Assembly (NCBI RefSeq): GCF_014174255.1
Contig: NZ_JABEQJ010000002.1
Span: 62,001 to 126,000, forward strand
DNA length: 64,000 nt
Source of the DNA: Gluconacetobacter sacchari
GTDB lineage: Bacteria; Pseudomonadota; Alphaproteobacteria; Acetobacterales; Acetobacteraceae
Direction of reading: 5' to 3'
Shown: piece by piece, positions 1 through 8,882 of the stretch
Layout of the letters: the number at the start of each line of letters is the position of its first letter
Position numbering within the stretch: position 1 is the first letter of the stretch
Position numbers and translations under genes: made by a program
The notes under the pieces: model-generated
Told to the model about the DNA's origin: nothing
Databases searched by the model: none
The model's input: the letters and a program-made list of their open reading frames with translations, nothing else

Positions 1-94
1 CTCGATAACGGCGTTTGCCAAGGATAATCCGACCGTAATCTGCCGGCAGCACAAAACAACCCAGTAATGCAAACGAACTGTCAGGATTCACAGA

Positions 95-748
95 ATGAAT
101 ATCAGAGACGTGTCGCTGCATTTCGATCGCATGACCGGCGTGATGATGGCCTATATCGGCACATTCGCCATTTGCGTCATCGTGTGCGCGGTAATGGGGG
201 AATACTCTCTGCTGCTGGGATATTTTCTGGTGACGTGCCTGACTCTGTTCCAAATTCAGGCATGGCTCGGAAAACTCATTGCGCGTCGGATGTTCGGTGA
301 CCCAATGGCCGCGTTTCCGAAAATGTATGGTGAACTGTTTGCCCACCCACCTGTGCAGATCGATTACAGACTCGATTTCGACAATTACCTGACTGCCATC
401 TGCTACGACGGAGAGTTCCTTTATATCGTTGACAAAAACAAGATGGTTACGCTGAAATGGAGTGATGTAAGGTCGTGGTCATGGGAAATCATCGATCCTG
501 CCGTGCAGGTAACGACCGCCAACACACCAGGTCTCGCAGTGCAGGGGGCAGTCAACGATGCCTGGGCCAATCTGGGACCGAGGGTAAACGCGATCAAGAG
601 CAGCGGTATCCGGCTGACCGTCAAGGACGTCAACCACCCGCAATGGTTCTACAACACCGGGAAAGATAAAAAGGCCGAGGCGGTCTGCCGGAAATGGGAA
701 GAGATTTTCAGGCAGTTCAGCGACGGATCGCTCAAGATCGCGGCCTGA
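95..748 (+). CDS. Membrane protein of unknown function, two TM helices (DUF4755-like)
   Basis: A 217-residue protein with two adjacent hydrophobic helices at about residues 14-34 and 37-57, followed by a soluble domain of about 150 residues that should be cytoplasmic. The end of the soluble domain (IRLTVKDV near residue 170, then W-x-N and a final amphipathic helix) reminds me of DUF4755 proteins of plasmids and enterobacteria, from memory only. The start at 95 is supported by an AGGA eight bases upstream. The gene is followed 29 bp later by a coiled-coil protein in the same direction, so the two are probably co-transcribed. The function is unknown. Confidence 0.6.
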   Translation: MNIRDVSLHFDRMTGVMMAYIGTFAICVIVCAVMGEYSLLLGYFLVTCLTLFQIQAWLGKLIARRMFGDPMAAFPKMYGELFAHPPVQIDYRLDFDNYLTAICYDGEFLYIVDKNKMVTLKWSDVRSWSWEIIDPAVQVTTANTPGLAVQGAVNDAWANLGPRVNAIKSSGIRLTVKDVNHPQWFYNTGKDKKAEAVCRKWEEIFRQFSDGSLKIAA

Positions 749-777
749 TCGGGCGATAGCAACAGGGGGGCAGGATC

Positions 778-1764
778 ATGGGACCGGAAGAGCTTTCGAT
801 CATTATGAGTCCGCAATTTATCAACGCGACGTTCCGTGCGGGCGAAGACTGGTATAACAACCTGATGGAGCGGAAGCGGGCAGTTGAGCAGCAGGCGCAG
901 GAGGCTGCACGACAAAACCAGCTTCATGCCCTCCGCGCTGCCAACGCGAATCTCTGGCAATTCAACTCCGACCTCCTGCGTGAACTGTCTAACAAGCGGC
1001 TGGAGAATCGGGAGCAGAGCGCAGCACTGAGTGTCGCCGAGCGTGATCTATTCCTAGCTAATGCTGCGAACGCTGGACTCAGTAGCCGACTGGAACAAGT
1101 GACGTCGCCACCCAAGCCCGTCGGAGCCGTGCCTGATCTCGCGACGTTCACGTCCGACCTGCAAGCCAGTGTCCAGCGTGCCATCGCAAACGAACAGAAG
1201 CGAAAGGCCGATGAAGCGGCCAGCGCAGCGATGGCGAGTGAGCGTCGATCTCAGGAACGCATTCTGGCGCAAGCACAGGCCCAGGCGCAGGAACTGGCAC
1301 AGGTCCGGGCCGAGAGAGATGAAGCAAAAACCGGTTTGGAGGCCGCCAGGGCGGACGGCTATCGGCTCCAGTCGGAGGTTGATCTGGCCACGAGTGCCCT
1401 GAAGACGAAGGATATTCTGGTCACCGCTCTCGAAGCCGAACGCCGGGACAACGCGCTGGCGGCTCAGGCCATCGAGGCGGCGGGTATGACGGTGATGTAT
1501 GTCACGGCACAGGCGATGGAGGCATGGGCGGCCCAGGGCAAGGCGCCGATGCTCGACAACCTGATGACTTCGCACACCAAGGCTGGCGGTCGTCCGATGA
1601 CGATGCGGGAATACCTGTGGTTTGCGACGCTGATCAAGGAGATGAAGGCGCGCGATGTTCCCGATCACCTGATCCGCGCCCGCTGCCCCGTGGACGGGAT
1701 CGAGGACTTCCTGGCACGGGAGGTAGTCGTGTCGGATCGGAAGGTGGCGTTGACCCTGCCCTGA
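778..1764 (+). CDS. Coiled-coil protein of unknown function
   Basis: A 328-residue protein, mostly alpha-helical and rich in Ala, Gln, Glu and Arg. Long heptad-like stretches at about residues 25-110 and 135-230 suggest a rod-like coiled coil. The last 100 residues look globular and end near a VDGIEDFLAREV segment. There is no signal peptide or membrane helix. The start is preceded by a G-run and GGA seven bases upstream. It follows the two-helix membrane protein closely and probably shares its transcript. I do not recognise the family; a structural or partner-binding role for the element is only a guess. Confidence 0.6.
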   Translation: MGPEELSIIMSPQFINATFRAGEDWYNNLMERKRAVEQQAQEAARQNQLHALRAANANLWQFNSDLLRELSNKRLENREQSAALSVAERDLFLANAANAGLSSRLEQVTSPPKPVGAVPDLATFTSDLQASVQRAIANEQKRKADEAASAAMASERRSQERILAQAQAQAQELAQVRAERDEAKTGLEAARADGYRLQSEVDLATSALKTKDILVTALEAERRDNALAAQAIEAAGMTVMYVTAQAMEAWAAQGKAPMLDNLMTSHTKAGGRPMTMREYLWFATLIKEMKARDVPDHLIRARCPVDGIEDFLAREVVVSDRKVALTLP

Positions 1765-1844
1765 GATGGGGCCGGCGCGGACGGGCGAGAGCCGATCACG
1801 TCATATTCTGAACGCAACGACCATTATAACTGGGGATGCATGTC

Positions 1845-2489
1845 ATGGCCGAGATCATCAATCTGAATAGAACGATCCAGCACAGAAGCCGCATGAGCGT
1901 CTTTGTGGGCTACCTGACGGTGGACTGGAAATGTCATGCCTTCGCCGCCGAGACCAAACGCGAATGTATGCGCCAGATGGCCCTGTTCATCTGCGAAATG
2001 GACGAAATGCACCGTGCGGACGTGCGGGATTATCCGGAAGTCGCGGCGTTGCGGCCATATTATTACTCCGGTGTTGTTGCGTCGAATGACATCTGTCGGA
2101 TCGCATCTCTTGCCGAGATCGATCCTGACCATCTCGACGCAATGTTCGTTGACGCGATCGATGCATATCTCGTCGATCCAGATGTCCGGATCACATCCCA
2201 CGCGACCCCCGTTGTCGTGCCTGTCCACGGCGTCGATTTCGGGAATGCGCTGCATGCGGCATTTGTCGAAAGCGAAAGCGGGATCGCCGGACATGTCAGC
2301 ACGAAGAAGGAAGCGGCGCAGGTCTGGATGACGGATTACGTCCGAGACCAAATGAACATGACCGTGCCCCAGGCGGAGCGGCAGTTTCGGAACTGGAACG
2401 ACGGGTTCCTGGATGTCGTGCAGCTTCGGCTGTCTCCCAACCTCCAGACCGTCGTCACGCTCGCCTCGCTGACGCCTACGGCGGGCTAA
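1845..2489 (+). CDS. Hypothetical protein
   Basis: A soluble protein of 214 residues with no motif I recognise. An ATG at 1836 is in frame but sits directly against the only G-rich ribosome-binding site (GGGG, 1832-1835). The ATG at 1845 has normal spacing and is preferred. The middle region is acidic, and a Trp/Asn-rich stretch near residue 180 precedes the end. It lies in the same direction as the genes at 95 and 778 and is followed by a strong hairpin at 2548-2578, so it may be the last gene of that group. Confidence 0.5.
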   Translation: MAEIINLNRTIQHRSRMSVFVGYLTVDWKCHAFAAETKRECMRQMALFICEMDEMHRADVRDYPEVAALRPYYYSGVVASNDICRIASLAEIDPDHLDAMFVDAIDAYLVDPDVRITSHATPVVVPVHGVDFGNALHAAFVESESGIAGHVSTKKEAAQVWMTDYVRDQMNMTVPQAERQFRNWNDGFLDVVQLRLSPNLQTVVTLASLTPTAG

Positions 2490-2547
2490 TCAGAATCATC
2501 GGATTCAACCCGTCCGCTCTTTGACCTGATAGCGTTAATACCCCGGA

Positions 2548-2578
2548 ACCCCGCAGGAAACAGCCATTCCTGCGGGGT
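2548..2578 (+). terminator. Terminator-like hairpin
   Basis: A 12-bp perfect inverted repeat (ACCCCGCAGGAA and its complement) with a seven-base loop lies 59 bp after the stop at 2489 and before the next gene. No T-run follows, so it may be a weak terminator or an mRNA-stabilising hairpin. Confidence 0.45.
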
Positions 2579-2693
2579 CATCCGTGTGTTTGACGTGGGG
2601 GTCGGGATGGTGCTGCCGGGCTGCTGGTCCGGGCATTGTCGGGGCCGACATTACAATCAACTGGAGAGCCACGAGAGGCCCCAGGAGATTGAT

Positions 2694-3491
2694 ATGCACG
2701 ACAGAAGCACCCATTTTGACGATGCAGAGTCCGGTTTTATCCGTGACCTGATGCATTTCACACTCGACGAACCCGACGTTCAGCCGCTCGTCTGCGCGAG
2801 CCGTGACTTGGATTTCTACTACGGCGCGGAGGGGCCGGATAGCGTCGGTCCGCTCTGTGGCGTGCCAGGTCGCGAGCCGATCCCGTCCACCTCTGCCGAT
2901 CTCCGCTATGAAGACCGAAAGTGCATTCTGACCGTCCAGGAGGCAAAAATCCTTCGCTGGACGCAGAGGAATTTCGATCAGTCGGGGCGGAATATCTATC
3001 TCGCCCTGATCGCGCTCAGAGTGATGATCGGTGCTGAGTCACCGACGATTGCGTGCTATCGCTGTCAAGTGAGTGATGCCGTCGTGTATCCGGACCTGCC
3101 TGTACAAATGGCGTTGATGTCTGTCCTCGGTGTGCATCGCGATGACGTGCCGGCCTGGGCGGATATCGTTCATGCGCTTGCTCGGGCGACCGGTCGGGTC
3201 AAACAGGATGTCAAACCGCTGAAGCTGCTCCTGCTGCGCCTGTTGAGCGGGATACTGTTGAACATTGTGGACGCCCGCACGAGCGCCTTGAATACGCCCG
3301 GTTTTAATGACCGATCTGGCGAAGTCGAGGATCGCGTGCGGGCCATTATCGAGACAATACCTAAACGTGACCTCGCCGAGAGTGGGGCTCATGGCCAGGC
3401 CGGACGGGCGTCGGAGGGCGGAAAGAGGCCGACGCCCGCGCCACGAGGGCCGAGGCCACGTCCGCGCTCGCCTCGGCCCAGGATGTTCTGA
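2694..3491 (+). CDS. Hypothetical protein with basic Pro/Arg-rich tail
   Basis: A 265-residue protein. The ATG at 2694 is chosen because AGGAG lies nine bases upstream; the frame is open back to 2586 but without a good ribosome-binding site. The body is mixed alpha/beta with several Cys residues, including a C-x2-C at about residue 122. The last 30 residues are almost entirely Pro, Arg, Gly and Ser, which suggests a flexible tail that could bind nucleic acid. No family is recognised. A 12-bp inverted repeat just after the stop separates it from the convergent gene at 3565-4656. Confidence 0.5.
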   Translation: MHDRSTHFDDAESGFIRDLMHFTLDEPDVQPLVCASRDLDFYYGAEGPDSVGPLCGVPGREPIPSTSADLRYEDRKCILTVQEAKILRWTQRNFDQSGRNIYLALIALRVMIGAESPTIACYRCQVSDAVVYPDLPVQMALMSVLGVHRDDVPAWADIVHALARATGRVKQDVKPLKLLLLRLLSGILLNIVDARTSALNTPGFNDRSGEVEDRVRAIIETIPKRDLAESGAHGQAGRASEGGKRPTPAPRGPRPRPRSPRPRMF

Positions 3492-3495
3492 GTAT

Positions 3496-3533
3496 GTATT
3501 CCCCGTCCCTGCATGCGCGGAGACGGGGAATAC
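3496..3533. terminator. Bidirectional terminator-like hairpin between convergent genes
   Basis: A 12-bp inverted repeat (GTATTCCCCGTC and its complement) with a 14-base loop lies between two convergent coding regions ending at 3491 (+) and 3565 (-). It is well placed to stop transcripts from both sides, although T-runs are short. Confidence 0.5.
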
Positions 3534-3564
3534 GCCGCCAGGTTCTTGCGGCCCTGAGACGGCA

Positions 3565-4656
3565 TCAGCGACGCTTGTGTGCCGCCTCATCCTCCTTGTG
3601 CTGCGTCGCCTGGTGCTGGGCGAACGACTGGTCGGCTTTCTCGATCTGTCGCTCAAGAGCCGTTTTCGGCGCGGTCTTCACGTCCTGAGACGACCCTCCC
3701 AGCGTCATCTCCGGCTCCAGCTTCTGCTCCTGTCCCCTGTCCTCGTCGGGGTTGCGGGACAACTTCGCGGCGTCACGCTGCCGGTCCAGTTCGCCCTGTG
3801 GCAGGATGTGCGCGGCTTCCCGGCCCAGGAATTCAGCGTCGGACCGGCCCTGTTCGCGCTCGTCGGGCTGCTGACCGATGTGGGGGCCGGGCGGGGTCAG
3901 TTCGCGATCACGAGACTGCCCGGCGCGGCGCTCGTGATCCTCGTTGAAAGATTCGTTGGCCTCCTGCTTCTGATCACGGGCGTCACGCATCTCTGCAAGC
4001 CGGTCTTTGAGTTCATCCGCGTTGGGTCGCCGGTCGATTTCCTGCTCGACCTCCTTGACGTTATCGCGCGCGTCCTGGGCGAAATGCCGTTCCTCGACGG
4101 TGCGCCAGTCGTCGGTCAGGCCCCGCGCATCAGCCACGGTCCTGGCACGCATCACCGCATCGTCGGCCTCTCGGGCCTCGCCCTGCGCGTCGTTCTTCAG
4201 GTCGAAGGAGGGCTTGTCGGGCGATTTGATCAGCGCATCGATGTAGGGGCTGTTCGATGCATCCAGCCGCTCATTGTATGTTTTCCGGAGATCGTCGTCG
4301 CTCATTCCGATCAGCGACTGCCAGTCTCGTTTCGTCGCAGAATCGTCCGGCAGTTTGTCGGCCATGTCAGCGACATCGCGGATATGCCGTTCGCGCTTGA
4401 CTTCCGCCTTGTCGATTGCTTCAGCCAGGTAGCCGTCGCAATCCTGAGAGTATTTGTCCCACAGACCGGCCTCTGCCAGCAGATCGCGGTCGGACATTTT
4501 CGCGTAGTTCTCGTTACGCTCATCAGCCGATGCCGGTGCGGAGTCCGCGCCAGGGAACCGCCGGCTGAGAACAATGTTGTTTCCGGTCGTCCGCAGGGCG
4601 CTCTGTTCCCGTTCCTCAGCAGCAAGTTCTTCAGCAGTGCGTTCCATTTTATTCAT
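3565..4656 (-). CDS. Charged helical protein with the shared C-terminal tail
   Basis: A 363-residue, very hydrophilic protein with no signal peptide or membrane helix. At about residues 176-186 it has the segment VADARGLTDDWR, which recurs in the upstream gene 4750-5376 (GDARGITDTWR). Its C-terminus (about 333-352) reads ALERQIEKADQSFAQHQ followed by a basic end. The same tail closes three other proteins of the element (4750-5376, 30724-31239, 31230-32684). It lies 93 bp downstream of 4750-5376, so the two are probably one operon and distant paralogs. A tail of this kind could be a transfer signal or a docking motif, but that is inference. Confidence 0.6.
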   Translation of the reverse strand: MNKMERTAEELAAEEREQSALRTTGNNIVLSRRFPGADSAPASADERNENYAKMSDRDLLAEAGLWDKYSQDCDGYLAEAIDKAEVKRERHIRDVADMADKLPDDSATKRDWQSLIGMSDDDLRKTYNERLDASNSPYIDALIKSPDKPSFDLKNDAQGEAREADDAVMRARTVADARGLTDDWRTVEERHFAQDARDNVKEVEQEIDRRPNADELKDRLAEMRDARDQKQEANESFNEDHERRAGQSRDRELTPPGPHIGQQPDEREQGRSDAEFLGREAAHILPQGELDRQRDAAKLSRNPDEDRGQEQKLEPEMTLGGSSQDVKTAPKTALERQIEKADQSFAQHQATQHKEDEAAHKRR

Positions 4657-4749
4657 CCATTGTCTTTACCGTCAGCATCATCGCCGCCGGTTACGACGAA
4701 GCCCCGTGTCGAGGCCCCCTCGAAACCAGCAGGGAAGTCGCCTCGCCGG

Positions 4750-5376
4750 TTATCGGGTGACCGCCCGTTTCTCATTTCGCTGGTCAGTCTGATGGCTGGC
4801 GTAAGCGCGATCCGCCATATCGATCTGACGTTCGAGCGACGTTTTCCGCGCGCCAGCAATGGGCCGGTATGGAATCCCTGGCCTCGGCGGCAGAACGGAC
4901 GCCCTCTGTTTCGCTCCCTGTGCCTGCTGCCGTCCGCTAGAATCCTGTCGGGTCGGCACCTGCACATTTGTAGCCGTCTCCGGAATCCGCGTATCTGAAG
5001 CGGCCTTGTCCTGGCGCCAGGTGTCCGTGATCCCACGCGCGTCGCCGACCGCTAATGCTCGCAGATGTGCCCGGCTCGGGAATGGCTCGCCTGGCTTGGC
5101 CGAGAACATCCGGTCATCGATTTCTTTTTGAAGCCGATCCGCCGGCATTGAGAAAAGAGCCTCGTAATCTTGACGGCTTTCCGTCTCGTGCCCTTTGGTC
5201 TTCACCATGAAATGCAGGGAATACCGCTCGTCCGCGCGTTCTTTCTGTGCCTGCTGCGGCGAGAACAGGTCGGCCGGGGCGGTGTCGGCAAAACCGACGT
5301 CAGCGTCGCTCACTTTCTGGAAGTGCCGCCGATACGTCTGTTTCAGGATGTCGTCTTCGTTGAATGACACGATCAT
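4750..5376 (-). CDS. Charged protein with the shared C-terminal tail, paralog of the next gene
   Basis: A 208-residue soluble protein. Residues of about 110-125 match a segment of the downstream gene (VGDARGITDTWR against VADARGLTDDWR). Both end in the LERQI..AD..YA.HQ tail, here at about 180-199, after a Pro/Gln-rich linker. The ATG at 5376 lies directly on its only Shine-Dalgarno-like sequence (GGAGA). A GTG at 5370 has better spacing and may be the true start. The function is unknown. The shared pieces with the neighbour argue for duplication followed by divergence of the middle parts. Confidence 0.6.
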   Translation of the reverse strand: MIVSFNEDDILKQTYRRHFQKVSDADVGFADTAPADLFSPQQAQKERADERYSLHFMVKTKGHETESRQDYEALFSMPADRLQKEIDDRMFSAKPGEPFPSRAHLRALAVGDARGITDTWRQDKAASDTRIPETATNVQVPTRQDSSGRQQAQGAKQRASVLPPRPGIPYRPIAGARKTSLERQIDMADRAYASHQTDQRNEKRAVTR

Positions 5377-5411
5377 TCTCCGTATATTTGCCGGCGTGTT
5401 GTTCGCTCGGG

Positions 5412-5451
5412 CATCCAGGCCGTCCGGGACGGGCGACGGGCGGCCTGGATG
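5412..5451. promoter_or_regulatory. 11-bp inverted repeat upstream of the 5376 gene
   Basis: CATCCAGGCCG at 5412-5422 and its complement at 5441-5451 enclose an 18-base G/C-rich loop, 36 bp upstream of the minus-strand gene at 5376. On the same strand a TATAAT (plus-strand ATTATA at 5479-5484) lies just beyond, so the hairpin would fall in the mRNA leader of the 5376/4656 gene pair. Confidence 0.35.
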
Positions 5452-5494
5452 ACTGAGTGATGAATTGATTGTCTCTATATTATATCGTGGATTT

Positions 5495-5773
5495 CAAATT
5501 TCCGGGGTGGAGGCCGGGATGGGCAGTCCGGGCCATCCATGTCGATCAGTTCGCCCAATCGTCGTCGGTGTTGTCGCCGTCGTCCGGCCCGGTCGGGACG
5601 TAGTTGCCAGGGATGATGACCGGCTGCTGAACGCTGACCGGCTGCGGAACGACCGATCCCGTGGCCGGCGGAAGCCTGGGGGGCTGGCTTGGGGAACATG
5701 CAGCCAAGATCAGAAGACCGGCCGCGAGGATGAATTTCTTTGTCATTTCATTGTCTTCCAAATTTCCGGGGTG
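5495..5773. repeat. 15-bp direct repeat flanking the small lipoprotein gene
   Basis: CAAATTTCCGGGGTG occurs at 5495-5509 and again at 5759-5773, on either side of the small lipoprotein gene. Each copy is followed on the plus strand by a GATGG/CCATC-rich imperfect hairpin. They may be translation-initiation or operator elements, or scars of a local duplication. Confidence 0.5.
5546..5746 (-). CDS. Small lipoprotein (VirB7-like in size)
   Basis: A 66-residue protein starting MTKKFILAAGLLILAAC. The N-terminus has two Lys, a hydrophobic core and a lipobox L-A-A-C, so the Cys at residue 17 should be lipidated. The mature part is Pro/Val-rich and ends in an acidic GDNTDDDW stretch. The frame is open five codons further (5761), but the internal ATG gives a proper signal peptide. 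It lies just downstream of the coupling-protein gene. Small lipoproteins of this size in conjugation loci are often VirB7-like pore subunits or exclusion factors; nothing in the sequence decides between these. Confidence 0.6.
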   Translation of the reverse strand: MTKKFILAAGLLILAACSPSQPPRLPPATGSVVPQPVSVQQPVIIPGNYVPTGPDDGDNTDDDWAN

Positions 5774-5816
5774 CAGTGATGGAGACCCAGACTGTCCATC
5801 CGGGCCTCCATGACGA

Positions 5817-8603
5817 TCAGGCGGCGAGGTCGATCACGTCGATCGTGTGACCGCCGGCGCGCTGGACATAGGCAAGGGCGAAATTGGAGCCCTGCTTGAT
5901 GTCCGTGGCGGTGAAAAGCGGCTTGTTTTCAACGCCATGTCCGCGCATTTCGCGCTCTTTGTCTTCCTGGCGCCAGTAGGCGTCCTTGATCGATCCGGTC
6001 ACAGCGTCCGCGTTGTCGCTGTGTTTGTTCGCGTAGTATCGCAGGATGAATCTCGGATCGAACCGCTTGAGCGGCCGCATCTGATGGGTTTCCAAGCCGG
6101 GCTGGGCCGGACGGAGGCTGATCTGTTCAGCGCCGGTCAGGAATGGAACCGGCAGGTCCGGGAACTCGATCTCGCGCTGCCCCTGGGTCTCGAAATATTC
6201 GTCATCGACCACCAGACCACGCAAGGTCTCGCCGGCCATTTTCTGGAAATATTCGAGCGTTTCCTGCTCTTCGATGCGGAGACAGACCTTGGTGCGCAGG
6301 TTGTTCAGGAGGTCCTGCGTGTGCTTCTCACCGAGCCTCTTCTGCAATGATGGCAGGCCCTGCGTCGCCGCAACCATGAAGACGCCGGTGCTTCGTGCGA
6401 TATTGAAGAACTCAGCATCGGATTCGCTGCCGCCCTTGGTCGCCAGCATCTGGAACTCATCGACGAGCAGGGCCACCGACTGCCGTTTCGCGGCCTCCGG
6501 ATCGGCGATCTGGCGTTTACGGGCTGCGATAAACAACCTCGTTTTCAGCCACACCGCCACCACCTGGCCGACGGTGCCCCATTCACTCTCGCCGATGGCG
6601 ACGGCGAGAATCCCGCCGTTCAGGGCATAATCGACGTCGGTGATCTGGTCGGGCGGGAGCAGGCCGGAGGCGAAACGGGCTGCGACCGGTGGGGCGCCCG
6701 AGAATTTTCCGGTGACGCTCGACACGTTTGCGATGATTCCGGACCGGGTGTCCTGGGCCATTTTCTTCCACTCGCCGAGCGCATAATCGCCGGAGATCGC
6801 GACCTCGCGGCTGTTGATGAGGTCGCCCAGTTCCTGGTCCTTGCCGCTGTCCGCAATGAGTTTTCCGTGCGCCGCAATGCGCCGGAATGCTGCATCGAGC
6901 GCATCAGGGTTGGTTGCGAGGTGCGCGATGCCCTGAAGGCTCCAGGGGCGGAAGTTTTTCCAGGTCGCGTCGGAGTCATCCGAATCATCGCCCTGGTCCG
7001 CTCCCTCGGCAGCGGCAGGTTGAGCGGCAGGCGGCTCATCGAAATCGCCCGACGACAGGAGGTCTTCCCATGACGCCGACGCATCGGACACCGCATCGTC
7101 AACCTCCGCTGCGTCAGGTTCTTTGGCGCTCTCGGGAAGCGGCACGATCTTTTCGAGAACGCTCGCGATCACTGCCGAGTGATACACGATGATGCTGGCC
7201 TGCTCTGACCAGAAAACGTCCTCTTTTTCGCCGATTACCTGCGCCGACACCGTTTTCAGCATCGTTGCGACTTCGAGAGGGGTCATGCCCGCAACCAGGT
7301 TCACGCCGTAATGACCGTCGTCCGTTCCCAGCACACGGAGATCGCCACGGCCCGCCAGTTCCGGCAATGAAATCAGGTCTTTATACAGGACCCCCTTGCC
7401 GTCGGTGATGTAGCCGCCGATCCGGCGAGGGGGCGTGCCATCGGTCGGCTTGTCCCACGTCGCGCCGAAAATGCGCCGGGCCATCGGCTGGAGGAACGCG
7501 CGGGTTTTGCCTTCGCCGGTGCCTCCGAAAACGATGACGTGCTGGCGGATGGATTCCGCATCGAGCGCGACGTCCTGACCGACACCTGGCGACCGCATCG
7601 AACCACGGGCGCGCGCGATGCCGGTCGCCACACCGACTTTGATCACCGGCGCATCAGGATTCATCAGGGCCAGATCGACCTGCCTCGCATATGCCTCCTG
7701 CTCGGTGGCGCGGATATCCGCCCGGTTCTTGTATGCGACGATCGCGTCCCGCGTGGGTGTCGCCAGCGCCGACGATGCACGGGCGAAATAAGACTGGAGC
7801 CCGCGCACGACGTTGAACAGGGCCAGACCGGGGGCCATGACCGCCGCTGCAAGCAGGGCCAGGCCGAGGGTGCCGGCGGCCGAGACAGCGGTCGTGATGA
7901 TGGCGTCTGCATACCACGCGATCTGAGGGATCAGCGCGTGCAGTTCACCCGAGCGCGCCCAGTCCGGGTAAGGGAGCGCACTGTGCAGGCCGGTCAGGCA
8001 GACAGAGAGCAGGGCCGCCGCCGCGAAGACGACAGCCATGCCGGCGGAGTAGCGGACAGACCGTTGAATCTGGGTGCGCGCGATTGTCGAGATTGCGTCG
8101 ATCGTCAGATGGCGCCAGGCGAGCCAGGTCACTGGGATACCGCCGGGGAGCCGCCCATCCCAGGTCGGGGGGCGCACGAGATCGTCGGGGATGTTGCGAT
8201 ACAGCCAGCGGTAGCGATCCTCCGGCCACGTCGCGTTTGCGGCGGCGCGGATATCGCCGTCCAGGAGAGGATTGCCCGTGCCCGCTGTCCGGGCTGCGAG
8301 CCATTTGTCCAGGCGTGCGGGCTCGCAGAATGCGTCGATGCGGCTGGTCACGCCGTGGGGGATCAGGCGGTCGATCAGGCGGCTCCACAGTCGGCCTGCG
8401 ATCCGCCGGGGCGCGCGAGCGGTGCGCACGGTCAGACGGCCCAGCAGGGGGACGAAACATGCGACGGCCGCGAACAGGGCGCCGCCGACAACGACCTCGC
8501 CGAACGAGGACATGATCGAGTAGGGCATCAGCGTCGAAGCCAGCGCCGTCGTGCTGTCGAGGCTTGCCAGATTCCGCGCGAGGTTCTGCTGAAACAAATC
8601 CAT
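5817..8603 (-). CDS. Type IV secretion coupling protein (VirD4/TraD-type ATPase)
   Basis: A 928-residue inner-membrane ATPase expected to hand the relaxase-DNA complex to the mating pore. Hydrophobic segments near residues 25-45, 145-165 and 190-225 form the N-terminal membrane region. The P-loop GGTGEGKT is at about 360-367 and the Walker B segment LLVDEFQML at about 708-716. A conserved LNNLRTKVCLRIEEQET segment follows before the C-terminal domain. An acidic insertion (about 510-560) is unusual. The ATG at 8603 has GGAGAG about eight bases upstream; the open frame continues to 8780 but would overlap the small gene at 8677-8829. Lipoprotein and membrane-protein genes follow the same strand, suggesting a transfer operon. 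Confidence 0.85.
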   Translation of the reverse strand: MDLFQQNLARNLASLDSTTALASTLMPYSIMSSFGEVVVGGALFAAVACFVPLLGRLTVRTARAPRRIAGRLWSRLIDRLIPHGVTSRIDAFCEPARLDKWLAARTAGTGNPLLDGDIRAAANATWPEDRYRWLYRNIPDDLVRPPTWDGRLPGGIPVTWLAWRHLTIDAISTIARTQIQRSVRYSAGMAVVFAAAALLSVCLTGLHSALPYPDWARSGELHALIPQIAWYADAIITTAVSAAGTLGLALLAAAVMAPGLALFNVVRGLQSYFARASSALATPTRDAIVAYKNRADIRATEQEAYARQVDLALMNPDAPVIKVGVATGIARARGSMRSPGVGQDVALDAESIRQHVIVFGGTGEGKTRAFLQPMARRIFGATWDKPTDGTPPRRIGGYITDGKGVLYKDLISLPELAGRGDLRVLGTDDGHYGVNLVAGMTPLEVATMLKTVSAQVIGEKEDVFWSEQASIIVYHSAVIASVLEKIVPLPESAKEPDAAEVDDAVSDASASWEDLLSSGDFDEPPAAQPAAAEGADQGDDSDDSDATWKNFRPWSLQGIAHLATNPDALDAAFRRIAAHGKLIADSGKDQELGDLINSREVAISGDYALGEWKKMAQDTRSGIIANVSSVTGKFSGAPPVAARFASGLLPPDQITDVDYALNGGILAVAIGESEWGTVGQVVAVWLKTRLFIAARKRQIADPEAAKRQSVALLVDEFQMLATKGGSESDAEFFNIARSTGVFMVAATQGLPSLQKRLGEKHTQDLLNNLRTKVCLRIEEQETLEYFQKMAGETLRGLVVDDEYFETQGQREIEFPDLPVPFLTGAEQISLRPAQPGLETHQMRPLKRFDPRFILRYYANKHSDNADAVTGSIKDAYWRQEDKEREMRGHGVENKPLFTATDIKQGSNFALAYVQRAGGHTIDVIDLAA

Positions 8604-8676
8604 TGTCGTATCTCTCCATAGAGTGTGCGGTGACCGGAGCGGTCGATGCCGCTCCGGCTCGATGGGGCGGGTTGGG

Positions 8677-8829
8677 TCAGCCCATGTTTCCGCTGACCAG
8701 AGCCGCGATGCGGACGTTCGTCGAACGGGCGTCGTATGCCGCGGCGGCGCGACCCCAGGCGACCGTTCCGGCCGACCCAACGGCGCCGGTGATGACGATG
8801 GCGATTGCAGCGGCGATGATGATTTTCAT
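8677..8829 (-). CDS. Small membrane or secreted protein
   Basis: A 50-residue protein starting MKIIIAAAIAIVITGAVG, with one hydrophobic helix and an Ala/Arg-rich tail. The start at 8829 is preferred to 8859 because the hydrophobic segment then begins right after the initiator. It sits between a lipoprotein gene (8883-9323) and the coupling-protein gene on the same strand, with gaps of 53 and 73 bp, so it is probably part of the same transfer operon. No family is recognised. Confidence 0.5.
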   Translation of the reverse strand: MKIIIAAAIAIVITGAVGSAGTVAWGRAAAAYDARSTNVRIAALVSGNMG

Positions 8830-8882
8830 TGTTCTAATTCCTTGATTTCTTTGCGGCATGCTTGCGGTGTGAGTGGGGTCGA

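Noticed and set aside
3307-4998. Long plus-strand open frame (563 codons) opposite two minus-strand genes
   Set aside because: It lies across two genes with shared motifs and ribosome-binding sites on the other strand, has low-complexity Leu/Arg-rich sequence and no start signal. It is a GC-driven shadow frame.
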